A stretch of DNA of 60,156 nucleotides from a virus, in the IMG/VR virus record IMGVR_UViG_3300032605_000016, positions 1 to 60,156 of that record; one strand, written 5' to 3'. Position 1 is the stretch's first letter; each line of letters starts with the position of its first letter. Shown here one piece after another: positions 38,423 through 46,080 of the stretch. A model generated the notes under the pieces. It saw only the letters and a list, made by a program, of their open reading frames with translations, did no database searches and was not told where the DNA came from. Position numbers and translations under genes: made by a program.

Positions 38423-38692
38423 ATGAGTCAACTACTATACCCACATCTTTGTATTGCTGTAGATACCGAACCGTTTTATGCGGATTTGGTGCGTCGCTAT
38501 ACTAGTCTAGGCACAGGTAAGAATCAGGACAGACTTGAGATCCGTAAAGAAATCGCTCAACGATGCGAAGGCATGAGTCAGTGGTTAGTTGATCATGGCT
38601 ATCAGTGTGGAACCGATTATCAGCAGACCGAATTGGGCTATAGATTTGCTTCCGAGCAGTTGGCAACCTTTTTCCGTTTGGCCTGGAGTTAA
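38423..38692 (+). CDS. Small protein, FxL-W-type C-terminus
   Basis: 89 residues with a helical middle and a C-terminus (SEQLATFFRLAWS) like the FxLRW family. Two cysteines. Starts without a ribosome site at a leaderless promoter and is followed after 2 nt by the next gene. Confidence 0.6.
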   Translation: MSQLLYPHLCIAVDTEPFYADLVRRYTSLGTGKNQDRLEIRKEIAQRCEGMSQWLVDHGYQCGTDYQQTELGYRFASEQLATFFRLAWS

Positions 38693-38694
38693 CG

Positions 38695-39057
38695 ATGATT
38701 AGGTATTCTACAAATTGGATGGGTGTTATTAACTTGCAATGGTATATAGATCGCGGATTGACCAAACGGGTCACCCGAACACTAACAGAAGATTCCAAAC
38801 TCACTGGCAGAAAAGCTGGTGAATCATTTGAGTATGATGAGATACTACAAAGTTATTCATGTGGTCGTATTGATTGTTGTGGCACAGGGTTAGGTCCGTG
38901 GGGTGCGGAAATTGGTGTTGATCCTATGAAAGATTCATCGTGGGCTCAATTTGGTAAATGGTTAGAAACTATTGAAACTGATGACTTGTGGACTATGGAC
39001 CAATTGGTTGAACAGTATGAAAAAACAAATCCTAAAATTGAATGGTGGGTAGAATAA
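38695..39057 (+). CDS. Conserved phage protein of unknown function
   Basis: 120 residues. MIRYSTNWMGVINLQWY and CGRIDCCGTG (three cysteines) with WGAEIGVDPMKDSSW resemble a hypothetical family found in T4-like phages. No transmembrane segment. The next ATG overlaps its stop. Confidence 0.6.
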   Translation: MIRYSTNWMGVINLQWYIDRGLTKRVTRTLTEDSKLTGRKAGESFEYDEILQSYSCGRIDCCGTGLGPWGAEIGVDPMKDSSWAQFGKWLETIETDDLWTMDQLVEQYEKTNPKIEWWVE

Positions 39058-39347
39058 TGGGCACAGCAACTACACGAATTCGAGCAGGTAATTCAGCCGC
39101 CTGGTATTATACATACGCATTTTGTGAAGAGAACTTTGGACCGGCTGGAGTTCAAAAAGGCCGCCGTTGGTTTGCTAGATTGATCACCCCGGTTACAATA
39201 GAAGCATATCACGACAAGAGCTGGGGCAGGACCCGGCACCGCCGCAGTCCTGTGGCTGACCGGTCCGAAGATTACACCGTGGTCTATTTTAGAGATCCTG
39301 CAGATGCTGTATGGTTTAGACTAAAATTTGGAACAGAACAATGGTAA
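39057..39347 (+). CDS. FxLKF-family small protein
   Basis: 96 residues from ATG 39057. CEENFGPAGV and the C-terminus DPADAVWFRLKFG match the members at 51524 and 53892 (RNW...FGP and FxLKY). Basic centre with SWGRTRHRR. Confidence 0.65.
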   Translation: MGTATTRIRAGNSAAWYYTYAFCEENFGPAGVQKGRRWFARLITPVTIEAYHDKSWGRTRHRRSPVADRSEDYTVVYFRDPADAVWFRLKFGTEQW

Positions 39348-39622
39348 TGAACGCAAATGAACTAGCTGATGAAATAAAAACCATGCTTGCCGGCGCAGAA
39401 TCCTACTATGGAAATGCTGAAGCATATTTAATAAAAGCTGAGGCAAAGCTACGCCAGCTACAAAAGGAACGAGACCTGCTGTTCTCGGCACACTCACACG
39501 AAATGGTTCGAGCAGATGAATTACAAATTGAAGTGGACCGGTTGACCATGTTGGTGGAAGCAATGACCACTGAATGTAATAGATTATATCGTGTCATTGA
39601 ATTGAATGGAAAATTAATATGA
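39341..39622 (+). CDS. Coiled-coil protein
   Basis: 93 residues; ATG 39347 is an equally good start. Heptad-like pattern throughout (LADEIKTMLAG ... LRQLQKERDLLFSAH ... VDRLTMLVEAM). Probably a helical oligomer. Overlaps the first gene of the MNEKI array. Confidence 0.6.
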   Translation: MVMNANELADEIKTMLAGAESYYGNAEAYLIKAEAKLRQLQKERDLLFSAHSHEMVRADELQIEVDRLTMLVEAMTTECNRLYRVIELNGKLI

Positions 39623-39858
39623 ACGAGAAGATTAAACAACTTGCCCTTGATGCTGGCATAGGATTTACACTTTGGGACGATAGTGGCAGAGAAATGATAG
39701 ACAACTATACTCCTGAAGAATACTTGGAGAAGTTCGCCGAGTTGATTGTTAAGGAATGTGCTTTACTGTGTGTTAGCCGTCCAGGACCTGGCGATGATGT
39801 TAGAAGTAGAGAACATTGTAGCGAACAGATTTTACAACATTTTGGAGTTGAAAGATGA
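39619..39858 (+). CDS. MNEKI-family small protein (copy 2)
   Basis: 79 residues: MNEKIKQLALDAG, KFAELIVKECALLC and ILQHFGVER. First of a tandem run in which each ATG overlaps the previous TGA. Confidence 0.75.
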   Translation: MNEKIKQLALDAGIGFTLWDDSGREMIDNYTPEEYLEKFAELIVKECALLCVSRPGPGDDVRSREHCSEQILQHFGVER

Positions 39859-40094
39859 ACGAACGAATTCGAGAACTTGCTGAACAGGCTACAACTTATA
39901 TTGAGCCAACATCAAACAGCGGCGAAGGTTGGATTTTTGATAAAGAAAAGTTCGCCGAGTTATTGTTTAATGAAATCGCTAATACGGCTGTAGTTAGCGA
40001 CGGCATGTTTAACGGAAACGAGCGTCGTTTATCTGTGGAACTGCGGTTAGGTGATATGGTTAAGAAAATTTCAGTTTTCGGAGTTGAAGAATGA
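39855..40094 (+). CDS. MNEKI-family small protein (copy 3)
   Basis: 79 residues: MNERIRELAEQATTY, EKFAELLFNEIANTAV and VFGVEE at the end. More diverged in its middle than copy 2. Confidence 0.72.
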   Translation: MNERIRELAEQATTYIEPTSNSGEGWIFDKEKFAELLFNEIANTAVVSDGMFNGNERRLSVELRLGDMVKKISVFGVEE

Positions 40095-40390
40095 ACGAGA
40101 ATATTAAAAACCTTTGGGACACGGCTTTAAAAGAGTTTTCAAAGGAACATCAGTTTGCTACCATTATGCTTCCCGAGCCCTTAAGAGAAAAGTTCGCCGA
40201 GTTGCTGGAGAAAGAGTTTGAAGCCAAATACTTTAGCGCAGGCTACATCCAGGGTCGTAGCGATGGAACAATTGAAACTGTTCGGGAATGTATAGGAGTG
40301 GTTGACCAAAAGGATTACCAATCGTGGGATCAAGAATGGCGAGAAGAATTGTCTAATAGTATTAAACAACATTTTGGAGTTGAAGAATGA
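40091..40390 (+). CDS. MNEKI-family small protein (copy 4)
   Basis: 99 residues, the longest copy: MNENIKNLWDTALKE, EKFAELLEKEFEAKY and SIKQHFGVEE, with an additional YIQGRSDGTIETVREC helix. Confidence 0.72.
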   Translation: MNENIKNLWDTALKEFSKEHQFATIMLPEPLREKFAELLEKEFEAKYFSAGYIQGRSDGTIETVRECIGVVDQKDYQSWDQEWREELSNSIKQHFGVEE

Positions 40391-40488
40391 CTGATACAGA
40401 GTATGTAGAGAGAATGAGTTGGTGGTCTATTCCTTATGGTATATCATGGATAGTTTTAGGTGTATTACATTTTTTAGGATACTTTTAA
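40387..40488 (+). CDS. Very small membrane protein
   Basis: 33 residues; a hydrophobic helix (PYGISWIVLGVLHFLGYF) makes up the second half. Overlaps copy 4 by 4 nt and ends 1 nt before copy 5, so it is embedded in the array. Confidence 0.5.
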   Translation: MTDTEYVERMSWWSIPYGISWIVLGVLHFLGYF

Positions 40489-40489
40489 T

Positions 40490-40720
40490 ATGAACGAGAA
40501 GATTAGAGAACTAATGCTCGAAGCAGGATTTGCTGCTCCGGAACTTGCTGGCCGTGCTAACTTGTTAGCAGAATTGATTGCCCGTGACATTTGCAAGATT
40601 ATTAAAAGTCAGAAAATTGCTGAACCAGCTGCCGGCTATCAAGACTGGGAAAACGGATACAATGCATCAGTTACTCACGCAGTAGAACAAATTAAACGAC
40701 AATATCAGAAAGCAAAATAA
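40490..40720 (+). CDS. MNEKI-family small protein (copy 5)
   Basis: 76 residues: MNEKIRELMLEAG, LLAELIARDICKI. The HFGVEE end is replaced by IKRQYQKAK. Confidence 0.68.
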   Translation: MNEKIRELMLEAGFAAPELAGRANLLAELIARDICKIIKSQKIAEPAAGYQDWENGYNASVTHAVEQIKRQYQKAK

Positions 40721-40721
40721 A

Positions 40722-40889
40722 ATGGCCGTAAAATCATGGTTTCTATCAGTAGTAGATACATCAACTCACAAGCCAGTTATACATAAAATGTTCTTTACTG
40801 CACCCGAGATGAATAAGTTTATTAAAGAACAAAACATCGTCGAAGAATATAAAAAGCCAGCTTTCTGTATTGTTAAAGAGAATTATTAA
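40722..40889 (+). CDS. Small hypothetical protein
   Basis: 55 residues (AVKSWFLSVVDTST ... KKPAFCIVKENY), not of the flanking family. It fits exactly between two array genes with a 1-nt gap and a 1-nt overlap. Confidence 0.5.
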   Translation: MAVKSWFLSVVDTSTHKPVIHKMFFTAPEMNKFIKEQNIVEEYKKPAFCIVKENY

Positions 40890-41146
40890 TGAACGAGAAA
40901 TTTAACGAACTCTCTGCATTAGCACAAGAAAAACTAATTGACCCTATCACTGGCGAAGAATACTATTCATTTAGTAGAATGAAATTCGCCGAGTTAATTG
41001 TGCGGGAATGTGTTAGTGTTACTGATGATTTAGTAAATCGTAATGTAGATGGCAGTTGGACCAGCAATGAACTATACACAGATTACAATGGTGCTTTACA
41101 TGAAGTTAAACGAAGAATTCAAGACCATTTTGGAGTTGAACTATGA
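40889..41146 (+). CDS. MNEKI-family small protein (copy 6)
   Basis: 85 residues: MNEKFNELSALAQEK, KFAELIVRECVSV and RIQDHFGVEL. Last copy of the array. Confidence 0.72.
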   Translation: MNEKFNELSALAQEKLIDPITGEEYYSFSRMKFAELIVRECVSVTDDLVNRNVDGSWTSNELYTDYNGALHEVKRRIQDHFGVEL

Positions 41147-41232
41147 TGGAATATTTACAATACTACTTGCCCTATGTGGCGGGCTATATCATTGGCTCCG
41201 TAATAACCTATTTTATTATGAGGCAACGATAA
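41143..41232 (+). CDS. Very small membrane protein
   Basis: 29 residues, one hydrophobic helix (YLPYVAGYIIGSVITYFI) and a basic end (MRQR). Coupled by ATGA to both neighbours. Confidence 0.5.
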   Translation: MMEYLQYYLPYVAGYIIGSVITYFIMRQR

Positions 41233-41381
41233 TGGATCAACAAGTTAAAGTCGTGGGATTTTTGTTTGGTGTAGTGGCCACTATTATGCTGTTCTTTGGT
41301 GGCTACAGGTTAGGACAGCGTCAGACAGGAGCCGAAGGTGGAACTATAGGATTTAGGAACGGCAACGGTCCCGCAATGTAG
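41232..41381 (+). CDS. Small membrane protein with GFxNGNGPxM tail
   Basis: 49 residues from ATG 41232; helix VGFLFGVVATIMLFFGGY, then a tail ending GFRNGNGPAM. The same tail ends the phosphoesterase at 37646. The tRNA-Leu follows 4 nt after the stop. Confidence 0.6.
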   Translation: MDQQVKVVGFLFGVVATIMLFFGGYRLGQRQTGAEGGTIGFRNGNGPAM

Positions 41382-41385
41382 TATT

Positions 41386-41473
41386 GCCCCGGTGGCGAAA
41401 TTGGCAGACGCACTTCTCTCAAAAGGAAGAAGGAAAAACCTAGTTGTGAGTTCGAATCTCATCCGGGGCACCA
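41386..41473 (+). tRNA. tRNA-Leu (CAA)
   Basis: Acceptor GCCCCGG/CCGGGGC, anticodon stem CTTCT/GGAAG with loop CTCAAAA, class II variable arm, CCA encoded. Confidence 0.92.
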
Positions 41474-41476
41474 CCA

Positions 41477-41490
41477 CTAAATAGAGTACA
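41477..41490 (+). promoter_or_regulatory. T4-late-like CTAAATA element, leaderless
   Basis: CTAAATA 41477-41483, 7 nt before the queC ATG at 41491. It begins 4 nt after the tRNA-Leu CCA. Confidence 0.5.
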
Positions 41491-42117
41491 ATGAATATTA
41501 CTTGCGGACCAAAAGACGACCAACGCACTATATCAATTACTCTTCCTAAAAAGAAATCTAAAATAGGAGTATTAGTTAGCGGCGGCACAGACAGCGCAAT
41601 CTTATATTACTTGCTATTATTAGAAAACAAACTAAGAGGTAATGTACACGAAATACTGCCTATCTCTATAATGCGTAAAGAAGGATCTAGATATTGTAGT
41701 AGCTTAGTTGTTGGACACATCAATCCGCTATTTCAATTGCCATTCCAAGATCCACAGATAGTTGGCGACAATACTCTCCCAGAAGAACAACAAGTAAAAT
41801 CGGCAGTAGACGAAGCTCTTACATTAGGGTTTAATATAGTATATGCTGGCGTGATAGAACAGTTGCCACAACATATGGTTAATTGGGAGCCAATACCTAG
41901 CAGAGAAACCGCTAGATTTAAAACCCCATTTCAGAAAATTAATAAAAGTCATATCATAGATATGATATGTAAACTTAATCAACAAGTATTATTTTATATT
42001 ACTCATAGTTGTGCCGATGAAAAATATCAAGTAGGCAGATGTAATGTTTGTAACGGTTGTACTGAAAGAGCGTGGGGCTTTGCTCAACTTGATTTAACTG
42101 ACCCTGGTACTATATAA
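41491..42117 (+). CDS. queC: QueC-like preQ0 synthase
   Basis: Last step to preQ0, ATP-dependent conversion of CDG. 208 residues. The PP-loop is VLVSGGTDSAILYY (about 28-41; the family has SGGxDS). A C-terminal zinc site runs from C171 in SCADEKYQVGRC through CNVCNGCTERAWGF, spacing Cys-x9-Cys-x2-Cys-x2-Cys, against x8 in E. coli. The middle is diverged, so a related nitrile or amide-forming PP-loop enzyme is possible. Its stop overlaps the convergent sulfotransferase gene by 24 nt. It is far from folE, queD and queE and under a late-type element. Confidence 0.8.
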   Translation: MNITCGPKDDQRTISITLPKKKSKIGVLVSGGTDSAILYYLLLLENKLRGNVHEILPISIMRKEGSRYCSSLVVGHINPLFQLPFQDPQIVGDNTLPEEQQVKSAVDEALTLGFNIVYAGVIEQLPQHMVNWEPIPSRETARFKTPFQKINKSHIIDMICKLNQQVLFYITHSCADEKYQVGRCNVCNGCTERAWGFAQLDLTDPGTI

Positions 42118-42690
42118 CTTTTTTATTACATGAAGAAGCAACGGGTAGTTAAGCGGTAACGGAGTTCTTTTAGTTGGCGATTTAAATTCTTCAAAATCTT
42201 CGTAATATAATTCTAAGTCGGCAGAAATCTTACTGATAATCATGTTATCAAATTCAACACACTCAATACTTTTATTAACTCTATCTATATTAATTTCAAT
42301 ATTATGTGAGGCTAAATTATTACAAGTGTTATCATCAACATCCTTATAATCCCATAAATCTCTTTCATTTGCTACATAATGACTTGCTGTTTGTTCTATA
42401 ATATCTTTACGAGTTATTTTAATTTTGAATACTTCGTTAGAAAACATTTTAGCAATAACATGAGATGGATAGACATTTAATGAGGTGCCCATTAATTTTA
42501 AAATATAATCATCATTGCCACTGTCGAATCTATCCATAAAATTTTTCATTTCGTCAACAAAAAAATTAGGTTCGTTATAATATTTAAGATTAGGATAAAG
42601 ACTTTCCAAATGATGCCCTAGCGCAGTACTACCAGTTCTAGGACTAGCAAATATAATAATAGGTTTTTTAGTAGCATTAATATTAATCAT
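42094..42690 (-). CDS. Sulfotransferase-like protein
   Basis: 198 residues. IIIFASPRTGSTALGHHLE carries the 5'-phosphosulfate loop of PAPS-dependent sulfotransferases near the N-terminus. A YYNEPNFF segment follows and KITRKDIIEQTASHYVA resembles the region with the 3'-phosphate Arg/Ser. It is cytosolic. Translated from the same transcript as the oxygenase-like gene at 43211 (4-nt overlap), so the two may act on one substrate. Target unknown. Confidence 0.7.
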   Translation of the reverse strand: MININATKKPIIIFASPRTGSTALGHHLESLYPNLKYYNEPNFFVDEMKNFMDRFDSGNDDYILKLMGTSLNVYPSHVIAKMFSNEVFKIKITRKDIIEQTASHYVANERDLWDYKDVDDNTCNNLASHNIEINIDRVNKSIECVEFDNMIISKISADLELYYEDFEEFKSPTKRTPLPLNYPLLLHVIKKLYSTRVS

Positions 42691-43211
42691 ATAAACAAAT
42701 CTTGAAATTTATCAATTGCTTCTTGCCAAGTTATATTTTTACTATAGCATCGTAAACTAAAAGCGTACCTTCCGTTATATCCCGAAGGACGATGTGGAAC
42801 CGACGCATCTGTTAAGTATGCTCCCGGCATAGTTTTATAAACTTTAATTGGTTCTACTTTGGCAAAACATTCACTTCGCTTACTACCTATATCATCATAT
42901 TCTGCTGGGTGCTGATCCACATCTTCGGGTCTCCAGTATTCCATAGTACCGTATCCGTTGTATATCCAATTAATGCCCCATACGCCAGGTCCGTCAATGT
43001 GTATTATTCCTTGATAATTATTTTTATAGAAAAAGTTAACAAAATCCCATTCAATACCACGCCATGATAACCATTCGGGTTTAACTAGATCTTTGGGATG
43101 GTATTGTTTGTACAATGTTTTGTCTTTGCCTATTAGTAATTCTTTCTTTCCAAAATCTGTAAGAATTTCATCTAATGGTGGCAAATCCAATTTATACATA
43201 AATTCAGTCAT
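42687..43211 (-). CDS. 2OG-Fe(II) oxygenase-like protein
   Basis: 174 residues. GIIHIDGPGVWGINWIYNG gives HxD, and SVPHRPSGYNGRYAFSLRCY the distal His and Arg. It shares the INW(I/V)Y-G-GTM(E/Y)(Y/W)W middle with the copies at 43768 and 47362. Its ATG is 4 nt after a minus-strand TAATAAATA, so it should be leaderless. First gene of a two-gene unit with the sulfotransferase. Confidence 0.72.
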   Translation of the reverse strand: MTEFMYKLDLPPLDEILTDFGKKELLIGKDKTLYKQYHPKDLVKPEWLSWRGIEWDFVNFFYKNNYQGIIHIDGPGVWGINWIYNGYGTMEYWRPEDVDQHPAEYDDIGSKRSECFAKVEPIKVYKTMPGAYLTDASVPHRPSGYNGRYAFSLRCYSKNITWQEAIDKFQDLFI

Positions 43212-43240
43212 GAACTATTTATTAGGTAATAAATACTGCT
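43212..43240. promoter_or_regulatory. Back-to-back late-type promoters (pair 1)
   Basis: Plus strand TAATAAATA at 43227-43235, 5 nt before ATG 43241. Minus strand TAATAAATA at 43224-43216, 4 nt before the minus ATG at 43211. The two copies are an inverted repeat with a 2-nt centre, and no ribosome binding site exists on either side. Confidence 0.6.
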
Positions 43241-43813
43241 ATGGAATTATACAAATTTTTAACAATAGATAATCAAGAACTTATATCAAATAAGTTATAC
43301 GATTATGTAGTTAACCATACAACAATACTTGAAGACAAATACGATTGGAATACGCTTAATCTAGAAGAGGTGTTGTCTTTTGTTCCTGAGTTAATAGATT
43401 CTTGTGCTAAATTAGTTAATTGTCCCATTAAAATGATTTCTATAATACACAGAACGCCAGGTGACGATGGCAAAATTCATATTGATCAAGGTCCTGCCAA
43501 ATATAGACTGTTAATGCCTGTTAAAAATTGCCAAGGTAGTTATACAAAGTTCTATGCCTTAAACGGTAATCAAGTAGAAGAACGATTCAATCCCAACGGT
43601 AATAGTTTTTTAACTATATCCGCAGTTAATCCAATGCCAGAAATTGGTTCTATTGAATTAATTCAACCTGTTGTGTTTAATTCAAAAGTACCGCATGGAG
43701 TTTATACTAATCCAAACTTAACTGAGCCAAGATTAAGTGTTACTATTGGTTTTGGTGATTACCCGATTCATTTAGTTTTAATGAATTCAGAAAATACAGT
43801 TACAGCTTCTTGA
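43241..43813 (+). CDS. 2OG-Fe(II) oxygenase-like protein
   Basis: 190 residues. GKIHIDQGPAKYRLLMPVKN (HxD, about 78-80) and SKVPHGVYTNPNLTEPRLSV (distal His and Arg). Its closest relative here is the product at 44324. The 3' end overlaps the convergent oxygenase gene at 43768 by 46 nt, so their mRNAs are complementary there. No ribosome site. Confidence 0.72.
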   Translation: MELYKFLTIDNQELISNKLYDYVVNHTTILEDKYDWNTLNLEEVLSFVPELIDSCAKLVNCPIKMISIIHRTPGDDGKIHIDQGPAKYRLLMPVKNCQGSYTKFYALNGNQVEERFNPNGNSFLTISAVNPMPEIGSIELIQPVVFNSKVPHGVYTNPNLTEPRLSVTIGFGDYPIHLVLMNSENTVTAS

Positions 43814-44331
43814 AAAGTTAATCTTTCTTTAGTACTGATTGTTTCAAATACCAGACTTATACAAAATCTTTCAGTATCACTATTAACTACTCTGTGAGGA
43901 CATCCTACTTGTACTAAACTAGGTTGTCCTACTTTTTGTGAATGTACTAACTCTACTTCTGGTTCATTATAATATAAAGCGTAAGATTTAATAGCTGTAG
44001 TATTAAGAACTGTGGGCGTATAATTTTTGTTTGTTTTGTACCAATACATTGTGCCGTTGCCATAAACCCAATTTAATTTAGCATAGTCACCTGCTACTTC
44101 TGTATCACTATGTATATTCCCGCCACCATAAGGTTGTCTATAAAAAATTTCAACTAATCTTACAGCTAACCCCAGCTTATTTAAAAATTCTACTAGCTCA
44201 ACACTTAGGTCACTAATATTAATTTGAAAATGTCCTGTTAGTTCGTAATTTTGTTTTAAAAATTCAACAGGAGATAGTTCTGATTTGAACAGTGGTAAAT
44301 CTAGGCTAAGATCAACACAATAATTATTCAT
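43768..44331 (-). CDS. 2OG-Fe(II) oxygenase-like protein
   Basis: 187 residues. GGNIHSDTEVAGDYAKLNWV (HxD) and GCPHRVVNSDTERFCISLVF (His, Arg). Similar to the copies at 42687 and 47362. Third gene of a minus-strand operon beginning at 45438, coupled by an 8-nt overlap. Confidence 0.72.
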   Translation of the reverse strand: MNNYCVDLSLDLPLFKSELSPVEFLKQNYELTGHFQINISDLSVELVEFLNKLGLAVRLVEIFYRQPYGGGNIHSDTEVAGDYAKLNWVYGNGTMYWYKTNKNYTPTVLNTTAIKSYALYYNEPEVELVHSQKVGQPSLVQVGCPHRVVNSDTERFCISLVFETISTKERLTFQEAVTVFSEFIKTK

Positions 44332-44863
44332 ATAATAGATATTCTATATCTTCGACAAACCCCATTGTAAAAGATATGCGTGGATTATTTGGATTATTAC
44401 TCACTACTTGATGCGGTTGATCATTTCTAAATATCAAAGGTTTATCAAGATAATATTGATCAACATGAGTACATTTAGATGGATCTAATTTCAATAACGG
44501 GATACCATTAGGTTGTAAAACTTTTTCAGGTGCCGCGCTAGTAGTAAAAAACCTAGTTTCGGTATTTTCACAATTTAATACTGGTATGATTATTCTACAA
44601 TTAGAATTTATGTCGTGGTCTATGTGTAAAGTTCCGGTAGCATAATCGCTAACAAAAAATGCCGCATATCTTAATGTAATGTTTAAAGGAGCTAGCATTT
44701 CGCTTAATTCAGGCACATCTTTTAAAAGGTCAGTTAAGTCAACTGATTTCCAAGACGAAGTTCTTTGGTCCACTAAAAATAGTTGACTGTGTTTGTTTAT
44801 GTAATCGTTTAATTTTGCGGAAACTGTTTCAAAATTTAAATCTAAGTATTTGTAATATTTCAT
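44324..44863 (-). CDS. 2OG-Fe(II) oxygenase-like protein
   Basis: 179 residues. GTLHIDHDINSNCRIIIPVL (HxD) and DQPHQVVSNNPNNPRISFTM (His, Arg). The pattern HIDxxxxxxRxxxPVxNC is shared with 43241. Middle gene of the minus operon. Confidence 0.72.
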   Translation of the reverse strand: MKYYKYLDLNFETVSAKLNDYINKHSQLFLVDQRTSSWKSVDLTDLLKDVPELSEMLAPLNITLRYAAFFVSDYATGTLHIDHDINSNCRIIIPVLNCENTETRFFTTSAAPEKVLQPNGIPLLKLDPSKCTHVDQYYLDKPLIFRNDQPHQVVSNNPNNPRISFTMGFVEDIEYLLYE

Positions 44864-45438
44864 CTTAGTGTAATAGCATCAATGGGTGGCAGTACAGGAT
44901 CAGTATCTAATGTTTCCCATGCCCAGGGCATTAATCTAATGCTAATACCAATCGCTGGACTATCACTAGTATTGCGTAAAGCATGGAAAGTACCAATATC
45001 ACTTAAAAATGGTTTGTCACAAACAACGCTTTCAATTTCCTTAGCATACTTATAATGTATCATAGGAACTGTTTGCCAGTTTTCTGATTCTCCGTAGTAA
45101 AATATTTTTGAAGGATCGGCAGGTTCAAACCAAGACCATATTAAATTCTCACAATTCTTCAAAGGTAAGAATATACATCTGTGTAGTTTTCCTGGATCTT
45201 TAGTTTCTTTGGGTTTGTCTGAATGTATGTTTATAGCTTTGTTGGGCGGAAAGTACACTAACATAATTCTTCGTCTATCAATTTTAGACACATTAACTTT
45301 TAATAATTCTAAAATTTTTTGTTCAGTTTCTTTGTTTATAGGAACCACTTGTTCGCGATCCTTATTTTGTATTGTAATAATAGATAAGATTTCTTCAATT
45401 GGTGCCGAATCCCAATTGATTAATTTATAGTGGTCCAT
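44860..45438 (-). CDS. 2OG-Fe(II) oxygenase-like protein
   Basis: 192 residues. AINIHSDKPKETKDPGKLHR (HxD) and GTFHALRNTSDSPAIGISIR (distal His; Arg is displaced to the end of the strand). IFLPLKNCENLIWSWFEP links it to 44324. First gene of the minus operon, with a minus-strand TATAAATA 5 nt before its ATG. Confidence 0.7.
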   Translation of the reverse strand: MDHYKLINWDSAPIEEILSIITIQNKDREQVVPINKETEQKILELLKVNVSKIDRRRIMLVYFPPNKAINIHSDKPKETKDPGKLHRCIFLPLKNCENLIWSWFEPADPSKIFYYGESENWQTVPMIHYKYAKEIESVVCDKPFLSDIGTFHALRNTSDSPAIGISIRLMPWAWETLDTDPVLPPIDAITLR

Positions 45439-45462
45439 AAAAATATTTATATAAATATCACC
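45439..45462. promoter_or_regulatory. Palindromic bidirectional late-type promoter (pair 2)
   Basis: TATTTATATAAATA at 45444-45457 is a perfect palindrome. It supplies TATAAATA on the plus strand, 5 nt (TCACC) before ATG 45463, and TATAAATA on the minus strand, 5 nt before the minus ATG at 45438. Exact match to the T4 late consensus on both strands. Confidence 0.7.
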
Positions 45463-46080
45463 ATGCCAAATGATAACTTACTCTTTGCTAGTGTGAATTT
45501 AGTTGCTCTAGATCAAAAAGAGGCGGCTGAACAAATTTTAAACATTCCAGACAGATATAGTTTTTGGGACGACTATAGACATACCAAAATGATTCCTTTA
45601 ATGAGCAAAGGTGGCATGATAGCGTCAAATAGTTTGCCGGGAGAATTTAATTGGAACGCCCATACTCCAAAACTTATTAGCGATTGGTTTGATAATGTAG
45701 TATTTCCGTGGATGGGCATGAAGTCTAGAGTTATGGCATTAATTACGCAACCTGGAGTAGCTAACTACGAACACATAGATTGTGATCCACACGAGCTTAA
45801 TACCAAACAGCACAAATTTAGAATTATATTACAAGGGCGCACTGATACTTTATATTTTATAACCAAAGATGGTAACAAGTACGCTCCAAGTGCAGAAGGT
45901 CCTTTTCTAATGGACGGTGGCTGGGCTCATGGTATGGTTAATACTGCCGACGAAGTTAAGGTTACATTAGCAGTCGGTGCTCCGTGGACCGGAAACGAAC
46001 AATATAATAATATCGAAATACTAATGAATCGTAATGATTACGAAATGCCCAAAGACCTTACCCCTTATTGGAAAAAATGA
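45463..46080 (+). CDS. 2OG-Fe(II) oxygenase-like protein
   Basis: 205 residues from ATG 45463; an in-frame GTG at 45430 would place the start upstream of the promoter and is rejected. YEHIDCDPHELNTKQHKFRI (HxD) and GGWAHGMVNTADEVKVTLAV (distal His; lysine where Arg is expected). Coupled to the next oxygenase-like gene. Confidence 0.68.
   Translation: MPNDNLLFASVNLVALDQKEAAEQILNIPDRYSFWDDYRHTKMIPLMSKGGMIASNSLPGEFNWNAHTPKLISDWFDNVVFPWMGMKSRVMALITQPGVANYEHIDCDPHELNTKQHKFRIILQGRTDTLYFITKDGNKYAPSAEGPFLMDGGWAHGMVNTADEVKVTLAVGAPWTGNEQYNNIEILMNRNDYEMPKDLTPYWKK

Noticed and set aside
39619-41146. CRISPR-like array from the repeated MNEKI starts
   Set aside because: The repeats are coding, spaced 230-300 nt apart and not identical; no short regular repeat-spacer pattern exists anywhere in the window.
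45430-45462. GTG start 11 codons upstream for the oxygenase-like gene at 45463
   Set aside because: That start precedes the palindromic promoter and encodes a low-complexity extension. The ATG fits family length.
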